64,000 nt of DNA, from NCBI GenBank assembly GCA_934667175.1, contig CAKULN010000010.1, positions 14,418 through 78,417 on the forward strand, read 5' to 3'. The position numbers were made by a program, and so were the translations under genes. This document shows, piece by piece, positions 51,996 through 59,713 of the stretch (the first letter of the stretch is position 1; the number at the start of each line of letters is the position of its first letter). Below the pieces are notes generated by a model that saw nothing but the letters and a program-made list of their open reading frames with translations, searched no databases and was not told where the DNA came from. Source of the DNA: an uncultured Bacteroidales bacterium (GTDB lineage Bacteria; Bacteroidota; Bacteroidia; Bacteroidales; UBA932).

Positions 51996-53072
51996 CTAAA
52001 TGTACTTGGCCACGGATTCGCCTATGTCCTTGCCATCCAGTTTGCCGCAGGAGAGATATTCCTTTCCCATCTTTTCCTGTGCCCAAAGGATGATTCTGTC
52101 GATGGTGGGGGTCTTGATGCCGAGGTGAAGCGCGTACGACTTGGTGATCAGCATCCCGAACGGGATGTCCTCCGTGAGATATCGGTTCGAGTAGTCCGGA
52201 ATATAGCCGCCGCCTTCCGCTTTCAGCATCGGGACGGGAATCCCCTTGAGAGACGGGATGCTTGTGATCTTTCGTGTCATGGATTCCGCGTCATGGCTTT
52301 CGTAGTGCTCAAGGGCTGTCGGGATGGCCTCTTGAGGAATGTCCAGCGCCTCCCTGATCCGCTGGAACTCATTGTCGCATGCGATGTAGGTCTCGGAACT
52401 GAAATTGTCCCAGTCTTCGTAGAACATAGGAATGTGATCAAAGTTCTCATGATCATGGAACAGGGCGTACATCCTGCTTGGATGAAGCAGAGGATTGCTG
52501 TTGGTGAGCGTGACCTCGAGATGACTGTCCAGAAGACTGACATGGACTCCGAATATGCTTTCCATCATGCCACGGAATCCATTCCTGTCCTCCACGCCGA
52601 GGGTCGCGATATGGCATTCCGGACGGAACCCGGTCAGATGAGCCTTACGGCCATATTCCTGGATTCTTGCTATGTAAGGTACTCTTTGGAATCCGAAAAG
52701 CGGCGTGCCCTCAGGCAGGATCTTTTCCGCCATGGGGAAAAAACCCGAGCTGCAGAAAATGGATCCTACGGTTGCCTTGGGCGACAGGAACGGCGCGATG
52801 AGGTTGAGCTCCTGCGCTATGGCGAAGCCGGGAAGGCACAGCAGCACGATGTCCGCGTCAGCGACAGCGACGGCCGGTGAATCAGTGACCATATTCATGC
52901 GGCCTTTCTCGCACTTGCCGTCGGGTGTCTCGATGAGCAGTGTGTTGTCTTGGAACCTGTCTGGATGTCTGGTCAGCAGGCGGACGTCCAGATCCCCTCG
53001 GGAGGCAAGGTGTCCCGCCGTGACGTGGCCGAGGTTACCGCCTCCGCAGATGCATAAAATAGTGTTACTCAT
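51996..53072 (-). CDS. Opine (octopine/nopaline)-dehydrogenase-like NAD(P) enzyme
   Basis: A 358-residue two-domain dehydrogenase: Rossmann loop CICGGGNLGHVTAGHLASRG with LLTRHPDRF, ADADIVLLCLPGFA, and an all-alpha C-domain with LTNSNPLLHPSRMYALFHDH, the NP-x2-HP block of opine dehydrogenases. Such enzymes reductively join an amine to a 2-oxo acid. It overlaps the upstream AEP transaminase gene by 8 bp and precedes the flippase. A reaction on AEP (for example with pyruvate) is a hypothesis from position. Confidence 0.78.
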   Translation of the reverse strand: MSNTILCICGGGNLGHVTAGHLASRGDLDVRLLTRHPDRFQDNTLLIETPDGKCEKGRMNMVTDSPAVAVADADIVLLCLPGFAIAQELNLIAPFLSPKATVGSIFCSSGFFPMAEKILPEGTPLFGFQRVPYIARIQEYGRKAHLTGFRPECHIATLGVEDRNGFRGMMESIFGVHVSLLDSHLEVTLTNSNPLLHPSRMYALFHDHENFDHIPMFYEDWDNFSSETYIACDNEFQRIREALDIPQEAIPTALEHYESHDAESMTRKITSIPSLKGIPVPMLKAEGGGYIPDYSNRYLTEDIPFGMLITKSYALHLGIKTPTIDRIILWAQEKMGKEYLSCGKLDGKDIGESVAKYI

Positions 53073-54195
53073 GTCTTACTCCAAGTTTGTCCAAGGCTTC
53101 TGTGAACACAGCGAAGAAGTCCTTGATGTCATCCTCGTCAATGGCTCCGAGCGAGCAGAGCCGGAATGTGTCGCTTGTCGAAATCTTGCCGGGGTAGATC
53201 GTGAAGCCACGCTCGTAGCAGTAGTCGTGGACCTTGCCGAAATCCCAGTCCGGATCCTCAGGATAAAGCACCGAGACGACAAGACCAGACTGAATCTCTG
53301 GCCTTATCGCCTCTTTCAGACCGAGTTTCCTCAGGCCTTCATGGATGGCCCTGTTTATGCGCAGATGACGTTCGTATTTTGGCGACTCGCCCTCGGCGTA
53401 ATATTCCTTCAACCCCTGAAGGGCTGCGTAGACAGTCTGCACAGGAGGGGTGAAACGCATCTCCCCGTTTTTCTCGAAGCCGGCATATTGCTGGTATAGA
53501 TTGCAGTAGAACGAGCGCACCGGGTAGTCTTTTGATTTGATGACCTCGGTTGTCCTGCCGATGACGAATGAAAGCCCTGTCATCGCCATGATGCCTTTCT
53601 GGGCCGATGCCATGCAGAAGTCGATGTTGTCCCGCTCCACATCTATCGGAATCATTCCTAGCGAGGATGTGGTGTCGGCCACCATGATGGCCCCATGCCT
53701 GTGCGCCGCAGCCCCGATCTCGCGGATCGGGTTCAGCACACCGGTTCCGGTCTCGTGGTGGCAACAGTAGACCACCGCTATGTCCGGATTGGTCTCCAAT
53801 GTGTCTTCAATGGCCTTGAGGTCAGGAATGTCATAGACGGAGGATTTCAGGTCGATGTGTGGCAGACCGTAACACTGGCAGACCTCGGCCGCCCTTGAGC
53901 TGTAGGCTCCGTTGTCCACGATGAGCATCTTCTTGCCATCTGGCAGCAAGGAATTGACACAGACGTCGATGCAGATCGTCCCCGAACCGCAGAACAGCAC
54001 GCTTGTGTACTCTTGGGGATCAGCGTGAACCACTCCGAGGATGTCCTTGCGGAACTGTGCCATCTTTTCAGCGAACTCTTTCTCTCTCGGGCAAATGTCC
54101 GGGACGATCTGAGCCATCTTCACGGTGTCGGTTGTCGTGGCCGGGCCGGGATTCAGCAGAACGTTGCGCCTTATGTTTAATCTCTCTGTGTTCAT
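53065..54195 (-). CDS. 2-Aminoethylphosphonate transaminase-like class V aminotransferase
   Basis: A 376-residue PLP enzyme starting MNTERLNIRRNVLLNPGPAT; the longer frame to 54336 overlaps the upstream gene and is rejected. The NPGPATTTDTVK start is typical of PhnW/AGXT-type enzymes, and the PLP Lys is in FCMASAQKGIMAMTGLSFVI. In biosynthetic clusters it aminates phosphonoacetaldehyde to 2-aminoethylphosphonate (the AepZ step). It is third in the operon. Confidence 0.85.
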   Translation of the reverse strand: MNTERLNIRRNVLLNPGPATTTDTVKMAQIVPDICPREKEFAEKMAQFRKDILGVVHADPQEYTSVLFCGSGTICIDVCVNSLLPDGKKMLIVDNGAYSSRAAEVCQCYGLPHIDLKSSVYDIPDLKAIEDTLETNPDIAVVYCCHHETGTGVLNPIREIGAAAHRHGAIMVADTTSSLGMIPIDVERDNIDFCMASAQKGIMAMTGLSFVIGRTTEVIKSKDYPVRSFYCNLYQQYAGFEKNGEMRFTPPVQTVYAALQGLKEYYAEGESPKYERHLRINRAIHEGLRKLGLKEAIRPEIQSGLVVSVLYPEDPDWDFGKVHDYCYERGFTIYPGKISTSDTFRLCSLGAIDEDDIKDFFAVFTEALDKLGVRHE

Positions 54196-54220
54196 TTTTC
54201 GTTTGCCTTTATGTTTTGCT

Positions 54221-55348
54221 TCATTTGTCAAGAAACTCCATGAACGCGTCTCGGTTCTGGACAGGGGTGGTTGTCGGACGGCCGAGATCCTTGCGGTTCC
54301 CCCTATGGACACGGACCTCCAACAGAACCGGGCCACGCATGTCTTTCAATGCTGCAAGGGCTGAATCCAGCTCCTCTGAGGTCGTGACACAGACGGCTTC
54401 CTTGTAGCCGGCCGCCTTGGCTATTCCTGTAAGACTTACCTTTAGCCCAACGGTCGGCTGCCCGCCTACAGAGTCATGCGCTCCATTGTTGAATACAACA
54501 TGGACAAGGTTCGCTGGAGCCTTGCCGGCGATGATCGCCATGGAACCGAGGTGCATGAGAGCGGCTCCGTCGCCGTCGAAACACCATACTCTTCCGCCCG
54601 TCTTCTCGAGAGCGATTCCGAGGGCTATCTGGCTGGCGTGTCCCATGGAGCCGACTGTGAGGAAATCCCTTTCGTGCCCTTGCCCCCTTGCCGCTCTATA
54701 CTCGAACAATTCGCGGGAGATCATCCCGGTCGTCGCGACGATGACATCATTATCCCTGAGGCTCGCGGCCACTTTCTGGATTGCATCTTCCCTTGAGAGG
54801 GGATATTCATTGACCTCATGCCTTTGCAGGGTGTATGGTTCGAATGTGTTTTTCCGCACGATGAAGGCGAACGCCTCCCCGCTCTCGTCCATGTGCCTGA
54901 CGGCCTCGTCCAATTGGCCTCTGAACCCCGTCTCGTCCTGGCTCAGAATCACGTGCTTGATGCCCATAGTGTCAAGCAAGGGGAGTGTGACCTTGCCTTG
55001 TTTGGCGTGCTGGGGCTCGTCGTGCACTCCCGGCTCTCCTCTCCACCCGATTACAAGCAGGATGGGAATCCTGTAGACCTCCTTGTCTGTCAGCGAAGCC
55101 AGCGGATTGATGGCGTTGCCTTCCCCTGAGTTCTGCATGTAGACGCATGGAATATGTCCGGTCGCGAGGTAGTGCCCGGCGGCGAGGCCGATGGCGCCCC
55201 CCTCGTTGGCGGCGATGATGTTGTGCCTGTCATCCAGTGTGTCAGAGATGAAAGCGCAGACATTCTTCAGGAGCGAATCCGGCACACCGGCGAAGAAGTC
55301 AATCCCTTTCGCGGCGAGAGATTCTATGAATATCTTGGGAGAGAGCAT
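54221..55348 (-). CDS. aepY: Phosphonopyruvate decarboxylase
   Basis: A 375-residue TPP enzyme: N-terminal FFAGVPDSLLKNVCAFISDT and AANEGGAIGLAAGHYLATGH (TPP Glu), and the TPP-diphosphate motif VWCFDGDGAALMHLGSMA. It decarboxylates phosphonopyruvate to phosphonoacetaldehyde, the irreversible step that drives PEP mutase forward. Gap to pepM is 5 bp. Confidence 0.93.
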   Translation of the reverse strand: MLSPKIFIESLAAKGIDFFAGVPDSLLKNVCAFISDTLDDRHNIIAANEGGAIGLAAGHYLATGHIPCVYMQNSGEGNAINPLASLTDKEVYRIPILLVIGWRGEPGVHDEPQHAKQGKVTLPLLDTMGIKHVILSQDETGFRGQLDEAVRHMDESGEAFAFIVRKNTFEPYTLQRHEVNEYPLSREDAIQKVAASLRDNDVIVATTGMISRELFEYRAARGQGHERDFLTVGSMGHASQIALGIALEKTGGRVWCFDGDGAALMHLGSMAIIAGKAPANLVHVVFNNGAHDSVGGQPTVGLKVSLTGIAKAAGYKEAVCVTTSEELDSALAALKDMRGPVLLEVRVHRGNRKDLGRPTTTPVQNRDAFMEFLDK

Positions 55349-55353
55349 ATTTC

Positions 55354-56661
55354 TTATTGTTTTTTTGTTCCCGGAATGAGATTCAGAATCTCCTTGATCG
55401 GCATGCAGAGGTCGTTAGCCTCCAGTGAGCGGCCGTGCTCAAGGATGGACTTCGCGCAGTTCACCATCGCCGGGTAGGCACTCCGGAGCATGTGGTTCGC
55501 ATAGATGACCACGTTGATGCCCCATGAAGCCAACTCTGTCTCCGTGAATTGGTTGTAAGTCGTCGGTACGGCCACTATCGGTGTCGTGGGATCCGTCTCC
55601 CTGAACTTTTGACAGAACTCTTTGATGTCCATCCCGTCCTTGTTCTTGGAGTGGATCATGATTCCGTCAGCCCCGGCCTGCACGTAGGCGCGGCAGCGCT
55701 CGAGCGCATTCTCAATGGACTTGCCGGCGATGAGTGACTCGCAGCGTGCGATGATCATGAAATCTTCAGTGATCTGCGCTTCCTTGCCGGTTTTGATCTT
55801 GGCGCAGAATCCTTCGATGGTGTCCTGTGTCTGTACCGCATCTGTGCCGAAGAGGGAGTTCTGCTTGAGCCCGACCTTGTCCTCGATGATCACAGCGGAG
55901 ATTCCGAGCCTCTCCAAAGTCCTGACAGTGAATCCGAAATGCTCGACCTTTCCTCCGGTGTCACCATCGAAGATGACCGGTTTAGTCGTGACTTCAAGCG
56001 TGTCGTTGAGGTCGTGCAGCCTTGTGGTCAAATCAACCGCCTCGATGTCCGGCTTACCTTTGGACGTGGAGTCAGTAAGAGATGAGGACCACATCCCGTC
56101 GAACTGTCTGGTCTCTCCGTTCACCTCCACGCTTGTCTTCTCTATGATGAGTCCGGTGAGCCCGCAGTGTGACTCCAGGATCCTGACTATCGGTTTCGCG
56201 TCTATGAGCCTGCGGAGCCTTTTCATCCTGATTTCAGGAGTGGTTCCGAATCCTTCGATCTCCTCCGCCAGTTTGGACGAATTGATCCCTTGGGTGTAAG
56301 GGATCTCTATGACTTCACCTCCGATCTCCTCCATGACCTTGAAGACCTCTTCGCGGAGTTTCCTGGCCGGTCCCTCTTTCCAATCGTCACCATGGATGAT
56401 GTAGTCGGGACGGTATCTCCGCAGATTGTCGACGTAGCTCCATTCGTCTTGTGGCACGACATCAACCACGCCTTTTATGCTGCGTACGACAGCCTCCCTT
56501 TGCCCGTAAGTGAGCACCGGAAGCCTCTTGTGCGTGGCAATCGCCTTGTCCGTGAACAAACCGATGATCACGTCCCCATGCTTTGCCCCTTCCGTTATGA
56601 TGTTCGTCAGCCCCGGATGCATCACATCCGCTATCATTCCAAGATATACTTTCTTCGCCAT
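55354..56661 (-). CDS. aepX: Phosphoenolpyruvate mutase with N-terminal cytidylyltransferase-like domain
   Basis: A 435-residue two-domain protein from ATG 56661 (MAKKVYLGMIADVMHPGLTN). Residues about 1-135 are a nucleotidyltransferase-like domain in which the HxGH motif reads HPGL and the second signature reads TQGINSSKL, so its activity is doubtful. Residues about 150-435 are PEP mutase: PVIFDGDTGGKVEHFGFTV, IIEDKVGLKQNSLFG, MIIARCESLIAG, DGIMIHSKNKDGMDI. It makes the C-P bond (PEP to phosphonopyruvate). The same fused architecture and size occur in AepX of Bacteroides fragilis. First gene of the operon. Confidence 0.94.
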   Translation of the reverse strand: MAKKVYLGMIADVMHPGLTNIITEGAKHGDVIIGLFTDKAIATHKRLPVLTYGQREAVVRSIKGVVDVVPQDEWSYVDNLRRYRPDYIIHGDDWKEGPARKLREEVFKVMEEIGGEVIEIPYTQGINSSKLAEEIEGFGTTPEIRMKRLRRLIDAKPIVRILESHCGLTGLIIEKTSVEVNGETRQFDGMWSSSLTDSTSKGKPDIEAVDLTTRLHDLNDTLEVTTKPVIFDGDTGGKVEHFGFTVRTLERLGISAVIIEDKVGLKQNSLFGTDAVQTQDTIEGFCAKIKTGKEAQITEDFMIIARCESLIAGKSIENALERCRAYVQAGADGIMIHSKNKDGMDIKEFCQKFRETDPTTPIVAVPTTYNQFTETELASWGINVVIYANHMLRSAYPAMVNCAKSILEHGRSLEANDLCMPIKEILNLIPGTKKQ

Positions 56662-56744
56662 CTCTCTGTCAATTTCAATCGTTACACGATCAGTCACCAA
56701 TCGCCTGAACCTTCGCGAAACCGCCCGGCCACAGCCGCAATCTT

Positions 56745-56752
56745 CAAATATA
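56745..56752 (-). promoter_or_regulatory. -7 element TATATTTG of the phosphonate operon
   Basis: A perfect box on the minus strand, 84 bp upstream of the aepX ATG. Confidence 0.55.
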
Positions 56753-56787
56753 ATCAAAAACCACTGAATATTTCAGAAGATTTTGAT

Positions 56788-56795
56788 TACTTTTG
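56788..56795 (+). promoter_or_regulatory. -7 element TACTTTTG of the cytidylyltransferase gene
   Basis: A perfect box followed by AC, 73 bp upstream of the ATG. With 56745 it makes a divergent promoter pair. Confidence 0.5.
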
Positions 56796-56867
56796 ACAGT
56801 TATCATTCATCGTGTCAAGAGGCTGATAGTACATGGCCAAAGAGCGGTGTCGAAAATGTGGTTATAA

Positions 56868-57596
56868 ATGAATAAGATAAAGACAGCCGCGATCATGGCG
56901 GCGGGACTGGGAACCCGTTTTGGCAGATATACGGAGAATATTCCGAAAGGATTCATCGAAGCTGGCGGAAAGCCTATGGTTGTGCGTTCAGTCGAAACGC
57001 TTCTGGGTTGCGGTATCGACAGGATCATCATCGGCACTGGCTACAGGAAGGAGGCCTACGAGGCTTTGCGGGACAGGTATCCTCAGATTGAGTGTGTCTT
57101 CAGTCCTCGCTATGCCCAGACAAACAGCATGTTCACGCTCTACAACATGCGCGGGACCATAGGGTCGGATGACTTCATCCTTCTGGAGTCCGATTTGGTT
57201 TACGAAAGCAAGGCCATCACGTCTCTTATGGATTGTGAATATCCCAGTGCGATGCTCATCACGCCTGTCACCAAGTTTCAGGATCAGTACTACGTGGAGA
57301 TGGATTCGGACAACGTCTTGGTCAACTGTTCGACCGACAAGAGTGCCATACACCCTGCCGGTGAGCTTGTCGGCATACACAAGGTCAGTAATGCTTTCTA
57401 CAGATGCATGTGTGATGACTATGGCGCCAAAGCCGACATGTGCCCGAAACTGGGTTATGAATATGAACTTCTCCACGTTTCCCGCACCCTCATGCCGATG
57501 AATGTCTTGAAAGTGGATGGTCTCCTCTGGTACGAGATAGACGATGAGGCGGATCTGGAATATGCCCAAAAACACATTCTCACATTGATTCACTGA
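56868..57596 (+). CDS. Cytidylyltransferase, PntC/LicC-like (CMP-2-aminoethylphosphonate synthesis)
   Basis: A 242-residue GT-A-fold nucleotidyltransferase: AAIMAAGLGTRFGRYTENIP, then PKGFIEAGGKPMVVRSVETL; FILLESDLVYESK (metal Asp); LWYEIDDEADLEYAQKHI. The PKGF and LLESDLVYE blocks resemble LicC and the PntC enzymes that make CMP-AEP. Position divergent to aepX supports AEP as substrate. Unlike some PntC proteins it is not fused to a transaminase. Choline phosphate is the alternative substrate, but no lic genes are here. Confidence 0.8.
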   Translation: MNKIKTAAIMAAGLGTRFGRYTENIPKGFIEAGGKPMVVRSVETLLGCGIDRIIIGTGYRKEAYEALRDRYPQIECVFSPRYAQTNSMFTLYNMRGTIGSDDFILLESDLVYESKAITSLMDCEYPSAMLITPVTKFQDQYYVEMDSDNVLVNCSTDKSAIHPAGELVGIHKVSNAFYRCMCDDYGAKADMCPKLGYEYELLHVSRTLMPMNVLKVDGLLWYEIDDEADLEYAQKHILTLIH

Positions 57597-57607
57597 GTCT
57601 TCAAAAA

Positions 57608-57636
57608 AAACGGCCGGAGATTTTATCCGGCCGTTT
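57608..57636. terminator. Bidirectional terminator
   Basis: Stem AAACGGCCGGA / TCCGGCCGTTT (11 bp), 7-nt loop, A run on the left. It lies between the convergent cytidylyltransferase and outer-membrane protein genes. Confidence 0.85.
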
Positions 57637-57660
57637 CGTATAATAAGAAGTTATTCTGCT

Positions 57661-58296
57661 TTAGAAGAGATAGGCGACACCGACTGTGAACTGGCTTCTG
57701 TGACGTGTGGCGTCACCGTCACCGGTGTAGCGGTTGACGAGGCCGTAGTCGTAGCCGATCTTGAAGCGGACGATGTCGTAGAAGTCAACGGCCACTCCGC
57801 CGCCGAGCATGATGTCGAAACGGCCGTAGTTGTAGTCATCGTCGTAGTTGTTGATCGTGGCGTCTTTTGAGAAGCCGGCCACTGAACCTTTCACCTTTGT
57901 CTTTGAGGCCAGTCCGTAGGCGAGTGTCGGTCCGGCATAGACGCGTCCCACGATGTCATTGGTCAGCGGAAGTCCGGCGTTGAACATCACTGGGACTGAC
58001 AGATAGTGCTCCGTGGCGTCCACCTTTGTGTCGACAAGCCCGAAATAGTTGTCGGCGTCGCTCTTTGTCACCAAGGTGTAGTAGAGTCCCGGGGCTACGT
58101 TCAGCGCGCCGGTGACATTGATGTTGTAGGAACCTCCGACGTAGAATCCGCTGAGGTTGGTTGTGCTGGTAGTGTTGCTGACCTTTGCCTTGTCAGAAGA
58201 GTTGACATAACCGATGCCGATTGATGGCTGTGCGAGAGCGGCTGTTCCGATGAGCATCATGGATGCCGCAAGGATTGTTGAAAATACTTTTTTCAT
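57661..58296 (-). CDS. Small outer-membrane beta-barrel protein (porin/OmpX-like fold)
   Basis: A 211-residue protein with signal peptide (KVFSTILAASMMLIGTAALA, cleavage before QPSIG) and about eight predicted amphipathic strands (PSIGIGYVNSSDKAKVSN, LSGFYVGGSYNINV, RFKIGYDYGLVNRY), ending RSQFTVGVAYLF with terminal Phe. Function unknown; such barrels are common and abundant in Bacteroidota. The start is ATG 58296; the TTG two codons earlier is ignored. Confidence 0.85.
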   Translation of the reverse strand: MKKVFSTILAASMMLIGTAALAQPSIGIGYVNSSDKAKVSNTTSTTNLSGFYVGGSYNINVTGALNVAPGLYYTLVTKSDADNYFGLVDTKVDATEHYLSVPVMFNAGLPLTNDIVGRVYAGPTLAYGLASKTKVKGSVAGFSKDATINNYDDDYNYGRFDIMLGGGVAVDFYDIVRFKIGYDYGLVNRYTGDGDATRHRSQFTVGVAYLF

Positions 58297-58328
58297 AATC
58301 AATGTGAATTGAAAATTTTTAACAGCCG

Positions 58329-58360
58329 CAAAGATATCAAATTTTAATCCAATCTACCAA
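58329..58360 (-). promoter_or_regulatory. Outer-membrane protein promoter, TTG-N21-TATCTTTG
   Basis: Minus strand: TTG (58358-58360), 21 nt, TATCTTTG (58329-58336), 33 bp from the ATG. Confidence 0.65.
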
Positions 58361-58424
58361 TATATTTGCAGAAAGCAACGCTTTTGTCAGATTTTTCAAC
58401 CAAATGACAATTTGGAATATTGTG

Positions 58425-58603
58425 TCGCTTCGGCAGGCTCAGCGACCGGAGAAGGAGGCCACGGCTCATTTGCCGCCCACATCGGTCGCTGAGCCTGTCG
58501 AAGTGACCGCATCGGACGGTTCTCTTCACCCGGTCACTGAGCCTGTCGAAGTGACCACAGCTGGAGACTCTCTTCTCCGGTCACTGAGCCTGTCGAAGTG
58601 ACC
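58425..58603. repeat. REP-like palindrome cluster R14
   Basis: Four copies: one GTCGCT/AGCGAC, one mixed (GGTCGCT with AGTGACC, a G-T pair) and two GGTCACT/AGTGACC. It ends 16 bp from the stop of the minus-strand AlkD-like gene. Confidence 0.87.
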
Positions 58604-58619
58604 CACATGGTCGGGATCT

Positions 58620-59423
58620 CTACCTTAGCTGAAGATAATGCCTCCGAAGCTCTTCCGGGAACTTCTCGATGGAGTAGCGCAGCATAGTGCGAGGCATCGA
58701 GGTGGCATATTCATTAAGAAAAGCTTCCAACCTTGGTTGATCGCGCTTTCCGGCCTCTCGAAGCATCCACCCGATAGCCTTGTGCATCAAGTCGTGCGGA
58801 TGGCGCATCAGCTTTACAGCCAACGCATAAGTGTCATCATATTCCCTGCCACGGATGAACGTGAACGTCGAGACCACCGCGATTCTCTGCTCCCAAAGTG
58901 ACTCGCTGTCCGCCAATGAATATATTCGCTCACGCTCCTCCGGTCTGTCCAACAGATACCCTCCGACGATCGCCGGGGCGGTCAGATCCACCAAGTCCCA
59001 GTTGTTGATCATCTCAGTGTGAGCCAGATAGAACTCAAACACATCCTTTGGAACCGATTTCCGGCATTGGCCCACCAGAATCAGAAGACCGCACAGCCGC
59101 ACCTCGTGCCACTGAGACTCCAGCAGCCCCTCGATCTCTGTCAGCGAAGCGAACATATTCTTTCTCGCCACTGACCTGACATTCGGTACAACGACACCCA
59201 GAAACCGGTCGCCTTCGCCATATTCCCCGACCCCGCATTTGAAAAACCTCGGAAGGACTACTCGCTTTTCTTCGGAGTGCAGAGCGTCCAATTCGGCCGT
59301 TATCCTTTTTACGAAAGAGTCGACTACTTCAGCGTTTTCGTGGCTGACAAGAGAGTCCTGCGCCGCCTGCTGATTATGTGTTGATGTGCTTTTGTCCTTA
59401 TCTTTCAATGAATGTGCTTTCAT
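58620..59423 (-). CDS. DNA alkylation repair protein, AlkD-like HEAT-repeat glycosylase
   Basis: A 267-residue alpha-helical protein from ATG 59423 (nine codons inside the longer frame; the true start could be later still). AlkD blocks: FFKCGVGEYGEGDRFLGVVV, VPNVRSVARKN, MINNWDLVDLTAPAIVGGYL, SLWEQRIAVVSTFTFIRGRE, DLMHKAIGWMLREAGKRDQP. The family removes bulky or cationic alkylated bases. The N-terminal 30 residues are polar and not part of the fold. Confidence 0.87.
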   Translation of the reverse strand: MKAHSLKDKDKSTSTHNQQAAQDSLVSHENAEVVDSFVKRITAELDALHSEEKRVVLPRFFKCGVGEYGEGDRFLGVVVPNVRSVARKNMFASLTEIEGLLESQWHEVRLCGLLILVGQCRKSVPKDVFEFYLAHTEMINNWDLVDLTAPAIVGGYLLDRPEERERIYSLADSESLWEQRIAVVSTFTFIRGREYDDTYALAVKLMRHPHDLMHKAIGWMLREAGKRDQPRLEAFLNEYATSMPRTMLRYSIEKFPEELRRHYLQLR

Positions 59424-59497
59424 GCTGTTTGTCCTGTCGGGTTGTGGCAACCAAATCTTGATCTGACAAAGGTAGTGTTTACAAACCTAAATAACAA

Positions 59498-59544
59498 CAG
59501 CCTGGAAACGATGAGCCTCGCTGAGTGCTACCGTTTCCAGGCTG
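59498..59544. repeat. 13-bp inverted repeat in the alkD-rhaA gap
   Basis: CAGCCTGGAAACG (59498-59510) and CGTTTCCAGGCTG (59532-59544), 21-nt loop. It sits upstream of alkD and downstream of rhaA; it may be the rhaA terminator or a small RNA. The rest of the 59424-59713 gap shows no gene. Confidence 0.5.
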
Positions 59545-59713
59545 ATGGTTTCCGAATATTTCGCCGTGGCGCTTAACCCTTTGGCAGTCAGTGAACTGTG
59601 TGGGTTCCCCTGTTGCTTTTCGTGGGCAGGGATATATTCTCTATCGCTTGATAATAAGGATGTTACCCGCCACGATGATTGCTAAGTGCCAAGACGTGTG
59701 GTTGGATAGTCGA

